The notes under the pieces: model-generated
What the model saw: the letters and a program-made list of their open reading frames with translations, nothing else
The model's database searches: none
Told to the model about the DNA's origin: nothing
Translations under genes and position numbers: made by a program
Part shown: in pieces, positions 1 to 6,903 of the stretch
Position numbering within the stretch: position 1 is the stretch's first letter
Layout: each line of letters starts with the position of its first letter
IMG/VR virus record: IMGVR_UViG_3300017744_000123
Coordinates: 1 to 25,922 of that record
Strand: one strand, 5' to 3'
Length of the DNA: 25,922 nucleotides
DNA from: a virus

Positions 1-608
1 GTCCCACTTTTGCACTAACTTACAGTGGTACTTGGCATACTCTTGTATCTAATATTGGTATTGAGAAAAAAGAAGCTCAGCTTATTGAACGACAATATCA
101 CGATTTGTACTCTGTATCTGACATCTTTACACAGCAAAACATTGATTTTGCAGGTAAGCATGGCTATATGAAATGTGCATTTGGACTACGAATAAAGTGT
201 CCATTATTAGCTACAACTGTGCATAACACTACACTGACACCATATGCTGCTGTAGCAGAGGCTAGAAGCGCAAACAACGCTGTAACACAGTCCTGGGGCA
301 TGCTCATAAATAGAGCTCTTATTGCTACAAATAATATAATAGAGCACTCTGATATGGTGTATGATATATATCCAATCAACACAATTCATGATGCAGCCTA
401 CTTTTTAGTCAAGGATGATCCGATGTCTGTGAAGTTTCTTAATGATACTTTGATTAAAGAGATGCAATGGAATGCTCATCCGAGCATTTTTTCAAATGAA
501 GTGAAGATGGAGGCTAACCTGGAGATAGGTAAGTCTTGGGATAAACAATTTACTTTACCCAACAACGCAAGTATTGAAAAAATAAAGGAGATTATCAATG
601 GCATTTAA
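1..608 (+). CDS. DNA polymerase, family A (C-terminal part, cut by the left edge)
   Basis: C-terminal palm/fingers part of a pol I-like replicative DNA polymerase. The frame is open from base 3 through the left edge, so the TTG at 105 is an internal Leu codon and not the start. The window opens inside the O-helix: TFALTYSG (codons from base 6) fits the FxxxY part of KxxxFxxxYG, with Phe at 9-11 where Klenow has Phe762 and T7 has Tyr526. Motif C is IHDA followed by AYFLVKDD (compare VHDELVFEVHKDD in E. coli); the Asp is the catalytic metal ligand, but the usual next Glu is Ala. The end, with GKSWDKQF, fits the family's usual C-terminal pattern. The stop overlaps the next gene by 11 bp, so it is co-transcribed with the nuclease and primase-helicase. 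Exonuclease and other N-terminal domains lie outside. The family is clear from the motifs; the whole architecture is not visible. Confidence 0.85.
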   Translation, partial: PTFALTYSGTWHTLVSNIGIEKKEAQLIERQYHDLYSVSDIFTQQNIDFAGKHGYMKCAFGLRIKCPLLATTVHNTTLTPYAAVAEARSANNAVTQSWGMLINRALIATNNIIEHSDMVYDIYPINTIHDAAYFLVKDDPMSVKFLNDTLIKEMQWNAHPSIFSNEVKMEANLEIGKSWDKQFTLPNNASIEKIKEIINGI

Positions 609-1578
609 ATATACCAATAAGAATAATGTCTCTATGCCTTTAGCTGTATGGCTAATGCATGATGACTATGATTATGATGAACGAACAAATGTAATTAGTG
701 CTACATCTTTACTTAAACCACTGAGAGCGTTAATACTCTCACATCAAAATAAAGGTTTAGATAAAACTGTAGACATTATGGACTTAGTAAGTTCTAGGAT
801 GGGCTCTGCTATACATGCTATTGCAGAAAAAGCTTGGAGTAATAGAGGTAATATTACTAAAGCACTACAAGCATTACAAGTATCTAACTTAGATGACAAA
901 CTTGTAATAAACCCTGACAAAGTAGAAGAAGGACAAATACCTGTTTATATTGAACAACGGCATGAAAAAGAAATAAAAGACTATATTATTTCTGGAAAGT
1001 ATGACCTTGTTGTAGACGGAACTGTCTCAGATTACAAAAGTACATCTGTATGGTCGTATATCTTTGATTCTAACGCACTTAAATACACACAACAAGCTAG
1101 CATATACAAATGGTTAGCACCTGATAGAATTACAGATAATGCTGTACACATACAGTATATCTTTACGGATTGGTCAGCAGCACAAGCTGCAAGAGATCCA
1201 AGTTATCCTCAGACTAGAGTAATAACTAAAGAATATCCAATCTGGTCTGTAGAACAAACAGAACATTTTATTACTGAAAAGCTAGATTTATTAACAAACT
1301 ACTTAGATACACCACAAGAAGGCTTGCCTGAGTGTAACAAAGAAGAACTCTGGGAGTCTGACACTGTATATAAGTATTACAAAAACCCTGCCAAAATGTC
1401 TAGAGCAACTAAAAACTATGACAGTTTAGATGAAGCTAATTTAAGACTAGCCAATGATGGTGGAGTAGGTACAGTTGCTACTGTACGAGGCGAAGTAAAA
1501 GCTTGCAGATACTGTGAAGTATCAGAAATATGTACGCAAGCTCAAAATTTAATACAACAAGGGAGACTAGTTTTATGA
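598..1578 (+). CDS. Cas4/RecB-like PD-(D/E)XK nuclease with Cys4 cluster
   Basis: A 326-residue nuclease expected to resect DNA ends during phage replication and recombination. Nuclease motifs appear in order: GSAIHAIAEKAW (His73, Glu77), GKYDLVVDG (Asp136), SDYKST (Asp145, Lys147) and QQASIY (Gln166, Tyr170), the GxxD...DxK...QxxxY arrangement of the RecB/AddB/Cas4 family. Near the C-terminus CRYCEVSEIC gives CxxCxxxxxC (Cys303, 306, 312), and Cys246 in PECNKEELW can supply a fourth ligand, so an iron-sulfur or zinc cluster is likely. This layout, with the first Cys in the second half, is common in phage Cas4-like exonucleases. The ATG at 598 has AAAGGAG just upstream and overlaps the polymerase end; the stop overlaps the next start as ATGA. 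There is no cas context, so a CRISPR role is not suggested. The family call is strong; exonuclease polarity is unknown. Confidence 0.85.
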   Translation: MAFKYTNKNNVSMPLAVWLMHDDYDYDERTNVISATSLLKPLRALILSHQNKGLDKTVDIMDLVSSRMGSAIHAIAEKAWSNRGNITKALQALQVSNLDDKLVINPDKVEEGQIPVYIEQRHEKEIKDYIISGKYDLVVDGTVSDYKSTSVWSYIFDSNALKYTQQASIYKWLAPDRITDNAVHIQYIFTDWSAAQAARDPSYPQTRVITKEYPIWSVEQTEHFITEKLDLLTNYLDTPQEGLPECNKEELWESDTVYKYYKNPAKMSRATKNYDSLDEANLRLANDGGVGTVATVRGEVKACRYCEVSEICTQAQNLIQQGRLVL

Positions 1579-1850
1579 ACACCTGGTACTACATAAAAAA
1601 TTGGTTTACAAAACCTAAACAATCCGAAGAAGTCTTAATACCACGCATTAAAACTCGTAAAAAACGAGACAATGCTACACTCACAGATAATCAAATTGAC
1701 CAAATTCAAAAACTCTATACGCTTAGAAATGAATATGGCGTTAAAACTTATGCTGAGTTTACAAAATTTTGTAATGAGAAGTTAGACCTTAACAAAAGCA
1801 GAAGTGTTTATCATCGCATTATAAGTAAGCAAGGTAGTTACGAGAAATAA
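1575..1850 (+). CDS. Small basic protein, possible helix-turn-helix
   Basis: A 91-residue protein that I do not recognise. I chose the ATG at 1575 because it overlaps the nuclease stop as ATGA (1575-1578) and gives a compact reading frame; a longer in-frame version would run back into the nuclease gene. The first half is very basic (TRKKR around residues 27-31). The second half, roughly 35-85, looks helical: LTDNQIDQIQKLY, then EFTKFCNEKLD and RSVYHRIIS. That spacing could be a helix-turn-helix, with the last helix as recognition helix. Its place between a nuclease and a primase-helicase suggests a DNA-binding accessory of replication, but this is inference from charge and neighbours only. 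Confidence 0.6.
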   Translation: MNTWYYIKNWFTKPKQSEEVLIPRIKTRKKRDNATLTDNQIDQIQKLYTLRNEYGVKTYAEFTKFCNEKLDLNKSRSVYHRIISKQGSYEK

Positions 1851-1851
1851 T

Positions 1852-3996
1852 ATGTCAAAACCTACTTACTTTAAATTCTCTGAAGAGATTGTAGACATAC
1901 TTGTCGCTAAAACACAATCACAGAATCGTCACTTCTTCAGATTACTCGTAGCTTATTACTTATCTAAAGTAACTTCTATGATGCGATGTAATATTGAAAC
2001 ACGTGATAGGGGGGTTATACCTGTTAACTCATATGTTTTAAACTTAATGCCATCAGGCACAGGCAAGGGCTTCTCAACTAATATTATGGAAGAAGACATC
2101 ATTGATGGCTTCAGAACAAGATTTTTAAGAGATGTATTGCCTGGTGAAAGTAACGCAGAGCTATTACAGATTGCTGCTAGACGTCAAATGATTAATCCTA
2201 ATCTATCTTCTGATGAGGCTATGGCTGAAGTTCAGAAAGAATATGATGCTCTAGGTACATTAGCATTTAGTTTTGACAGTGGTACTGCACCAGCAGTCAA
2301 ACAGATGAGACTCAAATTACTAATGTCTAACGCAGGTTCTATGAATCTAGAGTTAGATGAGGTAGGCTCAAACTTAACTAGCAATGTAGAAATGCTCAAT
2401 ACTTTCTTAGAGCTGTATGATGTAGGCAAAGTCAAGCAAAAGCTAACTAAGAATACATCAGACAACAAGCGTGGTGAAGAACTAATAGGCAAGACACCTA
2501 CAAACCTTATGTTATTCGGCACACCAACTAAGTTATTAGATGGTAGCAAAACAGAAGAAGAGTTTAAACAAATGCTTGAGACAGGCTATGCTCGTAGAAT
2601 GCTATTTGGTTATACAAATACACTCAATGACTTTAAGAAACAAACAGCAGAAGAATTGTATGATGCTTTGACATCTACTAATGTTGTTAAAGATACACAG
2701 CGTATTAGCCAAGTTATTACTAACTTAGCAGATAGAAATAAATTTAATACTGTGCTAACTCTAACTAAACAAGATACAATTCACTTACTTCAATACAAAA
2801 TTAACTGTGAAGCTAGAGCTTCTAAGTTAAAAATACATGAAGACATTAAAAAAGCTGAGCTATCACATCGCTATTACAAAGCATTGAAACTAGCAGGTGC
2901 TTATGCATTTGTTGAAGGTGGTAAGTCTATTACACAATATCATCTGGATAGTGCTATTCAACTTGTAGAAGACTCAGGTAAACAATTCCATCGAATCATT
3001 AACAAAGAAGGCTCATATGCTCGTCTTGCAAGATATATTGCAGATGTAGGTAAAGAGCTTACTCAAGTAGATTTGATTGAAGAGTTACCATTCTATCGAG
3101 GACCAGAAGCACAGAAAAAAGATATGTTGTCACTAGCTATTGCCTGGGGTTACAAAAACAATATTATTATTCGTAAGAGTTATATTGATGATATTGAATT
3201 TTTATCTGGTGAAGCACTAAAAGAAACTGATCTAGATAAAATACAAGTAGCTTACAGTACTGACATAACAAAAGACTTTGAAGGTGCAGTAACTAAGTTT
3301 AATCGTTTACACGAATTAGTTAGCACTGCAGGTTACCATTATACTGCACACAATTTCTTAGACGGTTACCGTTCTAGTGATAAAGCTATACCAGGCTTTA
3401 ATTTACTAATACTAGACATTGACGGTGAATGTAGCTTGAATTCTGCTAAAGAACTTCTAAGCGAATACAAAGTACTGTTTGCTACAACTAAACGACATAC
3501 TGAGAAACAAAACAGATTTAGAATTATATTTCCTATGTCTCACTACTTAAAGTTGAAACCTAGAGATTATTCTAAATTTATGGAGAATGTCTTCAATTGG
3601 CTACCATTTGATTGTGATACTGCAACTAAAGATATTGCACGCAAATGGATGTCACATGATGGACATCATTACTATAACGATGGAGAACTACTAGATGCTA
3701 CTTTATTTATACCTCAAACTAAAAAAGCTATCGAACAAGAACAAAAGATTCTCGATGCTCAAGGTATGAGTAATATGGAGCGATGGTTCTCTGACCGCAT
3801 AGAAGTCGGTAACAGAGCATCTATGATTATTAGATACGGCTTTATGCTAATGGACAATGGCTATCCAAGAGATGCGATTGCAAACAAACTTGTAACTTTC
3901 AATGAACATATTACTGACCCTATCAGTCAAGAAGAAATTCATTCTAAGATTATGAGATCAATTGATAAAAAAATACTTCAGAAGGAGAGTAAATAA
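1852..3996 (+). CDS. P-loop ATPase (DUF3987-like) fused to AEP-type primase domain
   Basis: A 714-residue probable replicative helicase-primase. The N-terminal part has a Walker A, PSGTGKGFS (Lys72 in GTGKG), a Walker B, LELDE (Asp169, Glu170), a sensor-like LMLFGTP at about 219-225 and an arginine-finger-like GYARRM at 245-250; it resembles the DUF3987 helicase-like ATPases of phages and plasmids. From about residue 490 it has features of an archaeo-eukaryotic primase of the BT4734-like kind: LLILDIDG (metal ligands Asp522, Asp524), TTKRHTEKQ followed by RFRIIFP (555-561), and DTATKDIARKW (589-599). The C-terminal 60 residues look like a helical primase-associated domain. The domain order, ATPase first and primase second, is opposite to T7 gp4. 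It starts 1 bp after the previous stop, and its TAA overlaps the next ATG. I am sure of the P-loop and fairly sure of the primase motifs. Confidence 0.75.
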   Translation: MSKPTYFKFSEEIVDILVAKTQSQNRHFFRLLVAYYLSKVTSMMRCNIETRDRGVIPVNSYVLNLMPSGTGKGFSTNIMEEDIIDGFRTRFLRDVLPGESNAELLQIAARRQMINPNLSSDEAMAEVQKEYDALGTLAFSFDSGTAPAVKQMRLKLLMSNAGSMNLELDEVGSNLTSNVEMLNTFLELYDVGKVKQKLTKNTSDNKRGEELIGKTPTNLMLFGTPTKLLDGSKTEEEFKQMLETGYARRMLFGYTNTLNDFKKQTAEELYDALTSTNVVKDTQRISQVITNLADRNKFNTVLTLTKQDTIHLLQYKINCEARASKLKIHEDIKKAELSHRYYKALKLAGAYAFVEGGKSITQYHLDSAIQLVEDSGKQFHRIINKEGSYARLARYIADVGKELTQVDLIEELPFYRGPEAQKKDMLSLAIAWGYKNNIIIRKSYIDDIEFLSGEALKETDLDKIQVAYSTDITKDFEGAVTKFNRLHELVSTAGYHYTAHNFLDGYRSSDKAIPGFNLLILDIDGECSLNSAKELLSEYKVLFATTKRHTEKQNRFRIIFPMSHYLKLKPRDYSKFMENVFNWLPFDCDTATKDIARKWMSHDGHHYYNDGELLDATLFIPQTKKAIEQEQKILDAQGMSNMERWFSDRIEVGNRASMIIRYGFMLMDNGYPRDAIANKLVTFNEHITDPISQEEIHSKIMRSIDKKILQKESK

Positions 3997-4715
3997 TGAA
4001 TAACAACTTAGTTTTGTTATGTGGCAAATCCGCTACAGGTAAGTCTGCAAGCTTACAAATGTTAAAAGACCCAGAGGGCGTAATGTATTTGAACTGTGAA
4101 AACAACAAGAAATTACCGTTCAGATCTAAATTTAAAAAATTTACTATTACAGACCCTACCGATGTACCTGATGCTATTGACTCAGTGCAAGACAATGACA
4201 AAGTACATACAATTGTTATTGACAGTCTTACATATCTTATGGATATGTTTGAGAGTACTAAAGTGCTTACATCTACAAACACAATGAAAGCATGGGGTCA
4301 ATATGCACAGTTTATGAAAAACATGATGGCACAGAATGTAGCTAACTCTAACAAAAACATTATCTTTATTGCACACACATCAGATATCTTTAATGAATCT
4401 GAGATGGTTAATGAGACTATGGTTAAAGTCAAAGGTTCTCTTATGAACACTGGTGTAGAAAGTTATTTCAGTACTGTTATTGGTTGCAAGAAAGTACCTC
4501 TTAAAAATTTAGAAGCTTACAAATCTGATTTATTGTCTTATAATGATGAAGAAAAATTGTTGGAATACAAATATGTATACCAAACTAAGCTGACTAAAGA
4601 TACGGTTAATGAACGTATCAGGAGTCCTATGAGAATGTGGGACACACAAGAAACATTTATTGATAACAATCTGCAGCATATATTGGACAGATTGCATGAA
4701 TATTATGACGACTAA
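3996..4715 (+). CDS. Sak4/RecA-like ATPase (AAA_24 family)
   Basis: A 239-residue RecA-fold ATPase, likely a phage recombination mediator of the Sak4 type that acts with single-stranded-DNA-binding protein in strand annealing. It has Walker A GKSATGKS (residues 10-17, Lys16), Walker B TIVIDSL (Asp76) and the strand NIIFIAHTSD (His127) typical of AAA_24/Sak4 proteins; the length fits the family. AAGGAGAG lies 8 to 15 bp before the ATG, which overlaps the upstream stop as TAATG. The Cas4-like nuclease upstream and the RusA and SSB-like genes downstream complete a plausible recombination-dependent replication set. N4-like phages also carry a P-loop ATPase gene in this neighbourhood, from memory. 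The fold call is firm; the exact biochemical role is inferred from family and context. Confidence 0.8.
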   Translation: MNNNLVLLCGKSATGKSASLQMLKDPEGVMYLNCENNKKLPFRSKFKKFTITDPTDVPDAIDSVQDNDKVHTIVIDSLTYLMDMFESTKVLTSTNTMKAWGQYAQFMKNMMAQNVANSNKNIIFIAHTSDIFNESEMVNETMVKVKGSLMNTGVESYFSTVIGCKKVPLKNLEAYKSDLLSYNDEEKLLEYKYVYQTKLTKDTVNERIRSPMRMWDTQETFIDNNLQHILDRLHEYYDD

Positions 4716-4905
4716 AAAATTTTCAGACATAGACTTAATGAAATTCGTTGACGGTGAATTAGATAATAAGGAACTGTCAATGGATATCATGGGTGAAGTT
4801 ATTGCTGGTAACGAAGACGTTAAAGAACGTTTAAAAGTATATGCAGATACACGCAACATACTTACTAAAAGAGGCAATACTTTACTATTAAGTTTATTAA
4901 ATTAG
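4705..4905 (+). CDS. Anti-sigma-factor-like small protein
   Basis: A 66-residue soluble protein starting at the ATG at 4705, inside the last codons of the Sak4-like gene. The text DIDLMKFVDGELDNKE followed by EVIAGNEDVKERL and VYADTRNIL closely follows the N-terminal sigma-binding domain of proteobacterial anti-sigma factors, whose usual form is LxAYVDGELxxxE...xxLxxxPExxxxVxxxxxxNxxL. The zinc-finger cysteines and the membrane helix of such regulators are absent; only the cytoplasmic helical part remains. If it binds host sigma factor it would help redirect host RNA polymerase, which fits a phage that brings its own polymerase. An in-frame ATG at 4696 is the alternative start. Function is inferred from pattern resemblance in a very short protein. 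Confidence 0.6.
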   Translation: MTTKKFSDIDLMKFVDGELDNKELSMDIMGEVIAGNEDVKERLKVYADTRNILTKRGNTLLLSLLN

Positions 4906-4914
4906 GAGACAGCT

Positions 4915-5031
4915 ATGTCAGCTTTAAAGTTACTATTTGATACGCTAACATTTTTTATGCTTAGCGTAACTACAATTAGTGTTGTTTATATAGCACTATG
5001 GTTTGCACAATACGAACGTTACATAATTTAG
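4915..5031 (+). CDS. 38-residue single-pass membrane peptide
   Basis: A short ORF with a strong AGGAGA 5 to 10 bp before the ATG at 4915. It encodes one hydrophobic helix at about residues 10-31 (TFFMLSVTTISVVYIALWF) and a short tail with charged residues (QYERYII). Its stop lies just before the ribosome binding site of the next gene, so it fits neatly into the gene train. No family is recognised. It could be a small membrane-acting effector or an early inhibitor of host functions. A perfect inverted repeat sits inside the coding sequence (4941-4968), so part of the conservation could be at RNA level. The good ribosome binding site and the tight spacing are the main reasons to call it. Confidence 0.6.
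   Translation: MSALKLLFDTLTFFMLSVTTISVVYIALWFAQYERYII
4941..4968 (+). other. RNA hairpin inside the 38-residue ORF
   Basis: TACGCTAA (4941-4948) pairs perfectly with TTAGCGTA (4961-4968). CAT (4949-4951) can pair with ATG (4957-4959) across a five-T loop with one bulged C, giving about 11 base pairs. It lies within a coding sequence and no T-run follows, so it is not a standard terminator. It could be a processing site or a regulator of the following small genes. Confidence 0.5.
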
Positions 5032-5039
5032 GAGATACC

Positions 5040-5228
5040 ATGAGTTTACAAGTTTTAAAATTAAAAGATTTAATTGAAAGTCCTAGTAGCATACCTGATC
5101 CAAATAATATGCCTGATACAAACAAAATATATAAATTACGTAGAGTAATTGATGTTTTTGGTGAAAGTATTGGATTTCCTGAAGAAGTTGAAGTTGTTGT
5201 TGAAGTTGAGGATATAGCTAATGGATAA
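5040..5228 (+). CDS. Hypothetical acidic protein, 62 residues
   Basis: Starts at the ATG at 5040, with GGAGA 5 to 9 bp upstream. The first half is polar and proline-rich (SSIPDPNNMPD); a basic patch, KIYKLRRVIDVFG, follows; and the end is an acidic, valine-rich strand-like segment, EEVEVVVEVED. I recognise no family. Its last 8 bp overlap the start of the next gene. Placed among several small genes between the Sak4-like ATPase and RusA, it is probably a phage accessory protein of the same transcript. No function can be assigned. Confidence 0.6.
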   Translation: MSLQVLKLKDLIESPSSIPDPNNMPDTNKIYKLRRVIDVFGESIGFPEEVEVVVEVEDIANG

Positions 5229-5466
5229 AATCTATAGTTTAAGCAGAACAGCTTTTTTTAACTATTATTTTAAAAGTAGAACAAAAGAACAAATTGCAGC
5301 TTTTGTATCTCCAATGTTTTTAAACATTATAAATAAAGATGTTTCTTTTGGTTTAAATGATTTATTACAAGAAATTGGTACAGTACCTTCTTATTTATTA
5401 AATAACTATCCTACTGATAAAAAACCTAATCAAGAAATAGATGTTAAATTTGTTAAATTAGTTTAG
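5221..5466 (+). CDS. Hypothetical protein, 81 residues
   Basis: Begins with an ATG that overlaps the end of the preceding gene by 8 bp; no clear Shine-Dalgarno is seen, so translational coupling is likely. The protein is rich in aromatic and hydrophobic residues (FFNYYFKSR, AFVSPMFLNII) but has no convincing transmembrane stretch. It is more AT-rich than the replication genes before it. I recognise no family and assign no role; it is supported by its length, its tight packing in the operon and the ribosome-binding-site-bearing gene that follows directly. Confidence 0.55.
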   Translation: MDKIYSLSRTAFFNYYFKSRTKEQIAAFVSPMFLNIINKDVSFGLNDLLQEIGTVPSYLLNNYPTDKKPNQEIDVKFVKLV

Positions 5467-5476
5467 GAGAAACTAT

Positions 5477-5794
5477 ATGAAATCCATGAAAAGTTTTGAA
5501 TCTATGTGGCGTAAAAAAGAATTAGCACAAAGAAAGATTAATGACGCTTTACAGGGTTATAATCTATCTAATACAGCTAAAGATGTTTATGTTTTTACTG
5601 CTGCAGCACATAGTACTTGTATTACTAATATAGTAAATCACAGTCATTTTGCTGATAAGTCTTTATCAACTATTAAAAGAGCTGTACTAGATTTAAAAAA
5701 TAAAAAATTACTTGTTGAAAGTAGTTTAGCGTCTTTACAAGATGATAAAAGAGTTGTTTGGTTAACAGTAAATCAACATAGTACTAATGCCTGA
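5477..5794 (+). CDS. Winged-helix DNA-binding protein, putative
   Basis: A 105-residue protein with AGGAGA 7 to 12 bp before the ATG at 5477. Residues 30-100 read like a winged helix: helices in LSNTAKDVYVFTAAAHS and CITNIVNHSHFAD, a recognition-helix-like STIKRAVLDLKNKKLL, and then a beta-wing, LVESSLASLQDDKRVVWLTV. The Ser-Thr-Ile-Lys-Arg plus Leu-Lys-Asn-Lys-Lys-Leu-Leu pattern is typical of MarR/replication-initiator-like winged helices. It may be a transcription regulator or a DNA-binding accessory; nothing shows its operator. The stop overlaps the next start (ATGCCTGA). The fold is a reading of the pattern, not a family match. Confidence 0.6.
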   Translation: MKSMKSFESMWRKKELAQRKINDALQGYNLSNTAKDVYVFTAAAHSTCITNIVNHSHFADKSLSTIKRAVLDLKNKKLLVESSLASLQDDKRVVWLTVNQHSTNA

Positions 5795-5939
5795 TACTAG
5801 AAAAAAAGCAAAGTTAAGTAAAAACTTTGAAGAGCAACGTAAAGAGAGACAAAACCGTGTCACTCCACGTATTAAAAAAGCTATGAAAAATAACCAAGAC
5901 TTTTGGAAAATTTTTAATAACGCTTTTAAGGAGAAATAA
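5787..5939 (+). CDS. Small lysine-rich protein, 50 residues
   Basis: A short gene starting at the ATG at 5787, inside the end of the winged-helix gene (8 bp overlap), and ending one base before the next ATG. The protein is strongly basic (TRKKAKLSKN, EEQRKERQNR, RIKKAMKNN) with a short aromatic end, FWKIFNNAF. It looks like one or two charged helices able to bind nucleic acid. I recognise no family. The overlap at the front, and the downstream ribosome binding site AAGGAG lying within its last codons, support a real translated gene. Confidence 0.5.
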   Translation: MPDTRKKAKLSKNFEEQRKERQNRVTPRIKKAMKNNQDFWKIFNNAFKEK

Positions 5940-5940
5940 C

Positions 5941-6132
5941 ATGGAATTATCCGTAACACTTGATTTAGATATAGTTAGAGCAGAAATGAAATCTGTTTTT
6001 ACAGATAAATATAAAAGTGATTGGGTAGATCAAAACAATCCTACTGATGTAGAGTTAAAAAAATCTATTAGAGATGAAATTAATGCAGGATTAAAATATT
6101 TAGCTTTAACTTTTGAAGTGAAAACAGATTAG
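5941..6132 (+). CDS. Hypothetical protein, 63 residues
   Basis: A 63-residue acidic protein with AAGGAG about 8 bp upstream. It starts with a strand-like ELSVTLDLD, then mostly helical, charged text (VELKKSIRDEINAGLKYLAL), and ends FEVKTD. It lies one base before the RusA-type gene and is probably co-translated with it. No family is recognised, and no catalytic or metal-binding pattern is visible. Confidence 0.55.
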   Translation: MELSVTLDLDIVRAEMKSVFTDKYKSDWVDQNNPTDVELKKSIRDEINAGLKYLALTFEVKTD

Positions 6133-6133
6133 T

Positions 6134-6574
6134 ATGCATGTTACATTTAACATAATACCTGTTCCTGCTAGTAGACCTAGAGTTACACGATGGTCTACAT
6201 ATTATGGCAAGAAATACACTCAATTTAAAAAAGATATGTATGCACTTACTGCAGATCTTAAAACTATACCTATGACAGGCAATATATTTGCTGAATTACA
6301 ATTTAATGTACCAATACCTAAGTCTTGGTCTAAGAAAAAGAAAGAAGCTAAAAATGGGGCATATTGTGACAATCATGCTGATATTGATAACTATTGTAAA
6401 GCTATACTAGATTCACTTAATAATGTTTATTATGAAGATGACAAACAGATAGTAATGTTAAAAGCTACAATGTTATGGGCAACAGAGCCTAGCATAGAAT
6501 GTAGATTTACAGAGCTAGAAGATAAAGCTAGACCTGCACCTATGCCACCTATGAGTCCATTTGGAGATAATTAA
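6134..6574 (+). CDS. rusA: RusA-family Holliday junction resolvase
   Basis: A 146-residue endonuclease expected to resolve four-way junctions made during replication and recombination, before packaging. It shows the RusA hallmarks: the start FNIIPVPASRPRVTRW, a Tyr/Lys segment (YTQFKKD) and the active-site block HADIDNYCKAILDSLN followed by YYEDDKQI. Asp83, Asp85 and Lys89 match the DxDNxxK core, and Asp102/Asp103 supply the last acidic ligand; Lys110 follows. The length suits the family. A proline-rich tail (ARPAPMPPM) is an extension. There is no strong ribosome binding site, and it starts 1 bp after the previous stop, so coupling is likely. Its stop overlaps the next start as TAATG. Confidence 0.88.
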   Translation: MHVTFNIIPVPASRPRVTRWSTYYGKKYTQFKKDMYALTADLKTIPMTGNIFAELQFNVPIPKSWSKKKKEAKNGAYCDNHADIDNYCKAILDSLNNVYYEDDKQIVMLKATMLWATEPSIECRFTELEDKARPAPMPPMSPFGDN

Positions 6575-6744
6575 TGAAGTTGACAAAAGAACAGCTATGC
6601 GAAGCATTAGCTTTAGATTATGCAGATAGAGCAAGCAGAGGCGGCTTAAATTATGATGACGCTTACGAGCGTTATATCTCTAGATGCAAACAAAGACCGC
6701 TAGAAGAACTAGAACAGCAATATAAAGTACAGGGACTCAGTTAA
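6574..6744 (+). CDS. Hypothetical small protein, 56 residues
   Basis: A 56-residue ORF whose ATG overlaps the RusA stop (TAATG). It looks helical, with LTKEQLCEALALDYADRAS and DDAYERYISRCKQ followed by LEELEQQY. It closes the first part of the left-arm gene train. Its last codons form the left half of a hairpin that continues past the stop (6731-6772). I recognise no family. The overlap and good codon structure support it, but it is short. Confidence 0.5.
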   Translation: MKLTKEQLCEALALDYADRASRGGLNYDDAYERYISRCKQRPLEELEQQYKVQGLS

Positions 6745-6772
6745 TTTTATGATAGAATTAACTTGTCTCCCT
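6731..6772 (+). other. Stem-loop at the end of the RusA transcript unit
   Basis: AGTTAATT (6739-6746) pairs with AATTAACT (6756-6763), and AGGGA (6731-6735) pairs with TCCCT (6768-6772), with a small internal mismatch between the two stems and a nine-base loop. There is no T-run after it, so a classical intrinsic terminator is unlikely. RNA processing, or protection of the 3' end, fits better. Confidence 0.55.
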
Positions 6773-6787
6773 GAAAGTGTATTTCAG

Positions 6788-6849
6788 ATTTGACTAGTTT
6801 TTTACTGAGTCGTTAACGGATTTCAACTTAGTCTTGTTCCTAGTCAAAT
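6788..6849 (+). other. Long two-part stem-loop, possible terminator or small RNA
   Basis: ATTTGACTAG (6788-6797) is the perfect reverse complement of CTAGTCAAAT (6840-6849). Inside, ACTGAGT (6804-6810) pairs with ACTTAGT (6826-6832) through one G-U pair, around a loop that contains the palindrome CGTTAACG (6811-6818). The outer stem is followed by TTTT (6850-6853), so it may end transcription of the RusA unit. The gap 6745-6903 holds this and the preceding stem-loop; I see no convincing ORF or clear sigma-70 promoter there. Confidence 0.55.
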
Positions 6850-6903
6850 TTTTCAACGGTACGGCTACTATCGTATACACATGTAGTCATTATTGGAGAG
6901 AGT

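Noticed and set aside
105-608. TTG at 105 as start of a 167-residue protein
   Set aside because: The same frame is open from base 3 through the left edge and encodes polymerase O-helix residues upstream of the TTG, so it is an internal Leu codon.
598-1578. Cas4-like nuclease as part of a CRISPR system
   Set aside because: No repeats, no cas1/cas2 or effector genes; the neighbours are phage replication genes.
6660-6680. GACGCT/AGCGTT hairpin with a TACG loop as a promoter hairpin
   Set aside because: The loop has four bases and lacks the GGA core; it lies in the 56-residue ORF and may be chance pairing.
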